DNA of 64,000 bases from AV69 sp963742315 (lineage in GTDB: Bacteria; Verrucomicrobiota; Verrucomicrobiia; Chthoniobacterales; UBA10450): contig CAVULE010000010.1 of NCBI GenBank assembly GCA_963742315.1, positions 124,001-188,000 on the forward strand, in the 5' to 3' direction. A program made the position numbers and the translations under genes. The notes under the pieces were generated by a model. That model saw only the letters and a list, made by a program, of their open reading frames with translations. It had not been told where the DNA came from and searched no databases. Shown piece by piece: positions 62,883 through 64,000 of this stretch; the first letter of the stretch is position 1; every line of letters begins with the position of its first letter.

Positions 62883-62896
62883 AGTTCAAATGAACA
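62883..62896 (-). promoter_or_regulatory. SOS box (LexA operator) of lexA
   Basis: AGTTCAAATGAACA, one mismatch from the imuA box in the outer half-site. It is 19-32 bases upstream of the lexA ATG. Confidence 0.8.
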
Positions 62897-62949
62897 TTAA
62901 TGCCATTGGCGAGACCATCTTCTGCAGAGCAAGCGTTCCCCCTTGCCGC

Positions 62950-62968
62950 GGCAGGCGGAATGCCTGCC
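62950..62968. repeat. Short palindrome family C, copy 1
   Basis: GGCAGGCGGAATGCCTGCC followed by CTACC, in the gap between lexA and erpA. Same core as copy 2 at 63394-63413. Confidence 0.75.
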
Positions 62969-63009
62969 CTACCAGCCGACCACCATCATCGATGCCGGAG
63001 CCAGGTCAA

Positions 63010-63381
63010 TCAGGCGGCGAAGCTTTCGCCGCAGGAGCAATGCGCGACCGCATTCGGGTTGGTAACTTTAAAACCGCCCTTCTGCAGGTCGTCACTGAAA
63101 TCGAGGACTGATCCGCTGACAAATAGCGCGCTCTTGGGATCGACCACGATCCGAACATTGTATGACTGAACCATGATGTCACGCGGGGCCGGGCCTTCGA
63201 CTAGATCCATCTTGTATTGCAGACCGGAGCAGCCGCCACCGATCACAGCCAGGCGCAAAGCGCCTTGCGGCCGGCCTTGTTTTTCGAGTAGCGAACTCAG
63301 ACGACGAGCGGCATTTTCCGTTACTTTGATCAGCTTCTCGTTGCCGATCTTAATCCCGTTAGCTGGTTGGTTGTCGTTCAC
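63010..63381 (-). CDS. erpA: A-type iron-sulfur carrier protein (ErpA/IscA-like)
   Basis: 123 residues. Delivers Fe-S clusters to target enzymes. The three conserved cysteines are in GGGCSGLQYKMDLVE and AHCSCGESFAA, and DPKSALFVSGSVLDF is the usual central motif. Only 3 bases separate it from the upstream dusB end, so the two are probably cotranscribed. Palindromes of family C stand on either side of it. Which A-type protein (ErpA, IscA, SufA) cannot be told from the sequence; the symbol is the default for stand-alone copies. Confidence 0.9.
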   Translation of the reverse strand: MNDNQPANGIKIGNEKLIKVTENAARRLSSLLEKQGRPQGALRLAVIGGGCSGLQYKMDLVEGPAPRDIMVQSYNVRIVVDPKSALFVSGSVLDFSDDLQKGGFKVTNPNAVAHCSCGESFAA

Positions 63382-63384
63382 AGA

Positions 63385-64000
63385 TTAGGCGGTGGCAGGC
63401 ACGAATGCCTGCCCTACAAAGTTGCTCATCATTGCGGTTGTTGCCAAGTGCTGCTCGGCGATTTGTTCGACATCGGTTAACGTGGCGACACGCTGAAATT
63501 TCTCACGCAATACTTTCGCTGCCGGGAAATTTTTCGAATACGCCATCAATCGGGTACGCATTGACCGGATGGCTTGTTCTTCATCGCCCCAATTTTTGGC
63601 GTGAGTTCGGCAATGCCCGATAATCACATTCCATCTCTCCGATAACTCGGGGGGCGGTAACAATTCGTCCGTGGCGAGATAATGTTTTATCTGCCCGAAA
63701 ATCCACGGCGCACTCATCGCCGCGCGACCGATCATGACGCCAGCAATTTTCGTTTCCGCGCGCCGGCGCGCGACTTCCTGGGGAGAAAACAAATCGCCAT
63801 TGCCAATAACCGGGATCGCGACCGTCTGGGCTACTTCGCCGATGACGCGCCAGTCTGCTTCGCCGGAATAACCTTGAGCGCGGGTGCGTCCATGCACAGC
63901 CAGGGCTGCAATGCCGCACTCCTCCAGAATTCCAGCGACGCGCACGGCATTGACCGAATCGGCATCCCAACCAATCCGAATTTTTGCCGTGACTGGCAAG
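63385..64000 (-). CDS. dusB: tRNA-dihydrouridine synthase (5' part beyond right edge)
   Basis: The frame enters from the right edge; the TTG at 63999 is an internal Leu of PVTAKIRIGWD, not a start. Reduces uridine in tRNA to dihydrouridine using FMN and NADPH. Visible: LAVHGRTRAQGYSGEADWRV, AIPVIGNGDLFSPQEVA and VMIGRAAMSAPWIFGQI, the FMN-phosphate part of the barrel, then the helical tRNA-binding domain. The final codons (VGQAFVPATA) come from repeat family C, which also gives the stop. The catalytic Cys lies outside the window. DusB is the likeliest paralogue given stand-alone context and the NGD motif. Confidence 0.88.
   Translation of the reverse strand, partial: LPVTAKIRIGWDADSVNAVRVAGILEECGIAALAVHGRTRAQGYSGEADWRVIGEVAQTVAIPVIGNGDLFSPQEVARRRAETKIAGVMIGRAAMSAPWIFGQIKHYLATDELLPPPELSERWNVIIGHCRTHAKNWGDEEQAIRSMRTRLMAYSKNFPAAKVLREKFQRVATLTDVEQIAEQHLATTAMMSNFVGQAFVPATA
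63394..63413. repeat. Short palindrome family C, copy 2
   Basis: GGCAGGCACGAATGCCTGCC, inside the 3' end of dusB. On the dusB strand it encodes GQAFVPA. Confidence 0.8.

Noticed and set aside
1..64000. CRISPR array, rRNA operon, insertion sequence or prophage
   Set aside because: No regularly spaced direct repeats, rRNA-like sequence, transposase, integrase or phage structural gene was found.

Overview
The window looks like chromosomal DNA from a free-living Gram-negative bacterium, most likely a soil Verrucomicrobium of the Chthoniobacterales/Spartobacteria type. The pointers are: an outer membrane (LptD, large TonB-dependent receptors, ExbB/ExbD), a menaquinone-pathway MqnA/MqnD-family protein, GlgE, several TMTC-like membrane proteins with TPR tails, a lexA-imuA-imuB module whose two operators fit the TGTTC-N4-GAACA motif I recall for Verrucomicrobia, and many small dispersed palindromic repeats. 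The lineage is inferred from gene content, not from a marker gene. There are no rRNA genes, no CRISPR array and no intact transposon; one tRNA (Tyr) is present.

Layout. 1-5.7 kb (minus strand): the 3' part of a fused membrane/spermidine-synthase-like protein, a LON-domain protein, aroD, ribE and an NhaD-like antiporter. 5.7-16.4 kb (plus): three tandem, nearly identical TonB-dependent receptor genes, each with its own candidate promoter and an identical terminator. 16.5-24.7 kb: a surface-glycan-like block with two TMTC/TPR proteins, a GT39-like transferase, a transglutaminase-like protein and a secreted discoidin-like protein. 24.8-30.4 kb: an alkaline-phosphatase-like protein that has lost most metal ligands, divergent from gpmI; then a PD-(D/E)XK-like protein, hemB and coaX. 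30.6-34.3 kb: a 1224-residue TPR/transmembrane protein ending in an unnamed ~34-residue repeat. 34.3-41.6 kb (minus): M29 aminopeptidase, UDP-glucose dehydrogenase, LptD and a ketosynthase pair in which one partner lacks all catalytic residues. 41.8-45.3 kb: an RRM protein, a histone-H1-like basic protein, a lipoprotein, a broken small gene and tRNA-Tyr. 45.3-52.6 kb: DegT aminotransferase, MqnA/D-like protein, ParB, M28 peptidase, parvulin, a dehydrogenase and a frameshifted ygfZ. 52.9-60.6 kb (plus): UgpC/MalK-type ATPase, HTH regulator, GlgE, ExbB-ExbD-TPR operon. 60.9-64.0 kb (minus): dusB (cut by the window edge), erpA, lexA, imuA and a truncated imuB.

Working together: the three receptors need an ExbB/ExbD/TonB motor; an ExbBD pair is present 41 kb away but no TonB is visible. 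lexA and imuA each carry an SOS operator, yet imuB is cut short beside a repeat and no dnaE2 is in the window. Dispersed palindromes sit in most larger gaps and in two cases supply coding sequence or a stop codon. The features most likely to be new are the 34-residue repeat protein, the ketosynthase pair beside LptD, the in-frame extension behind the H1-like gene, and the hairpin leader of the RRM gene.
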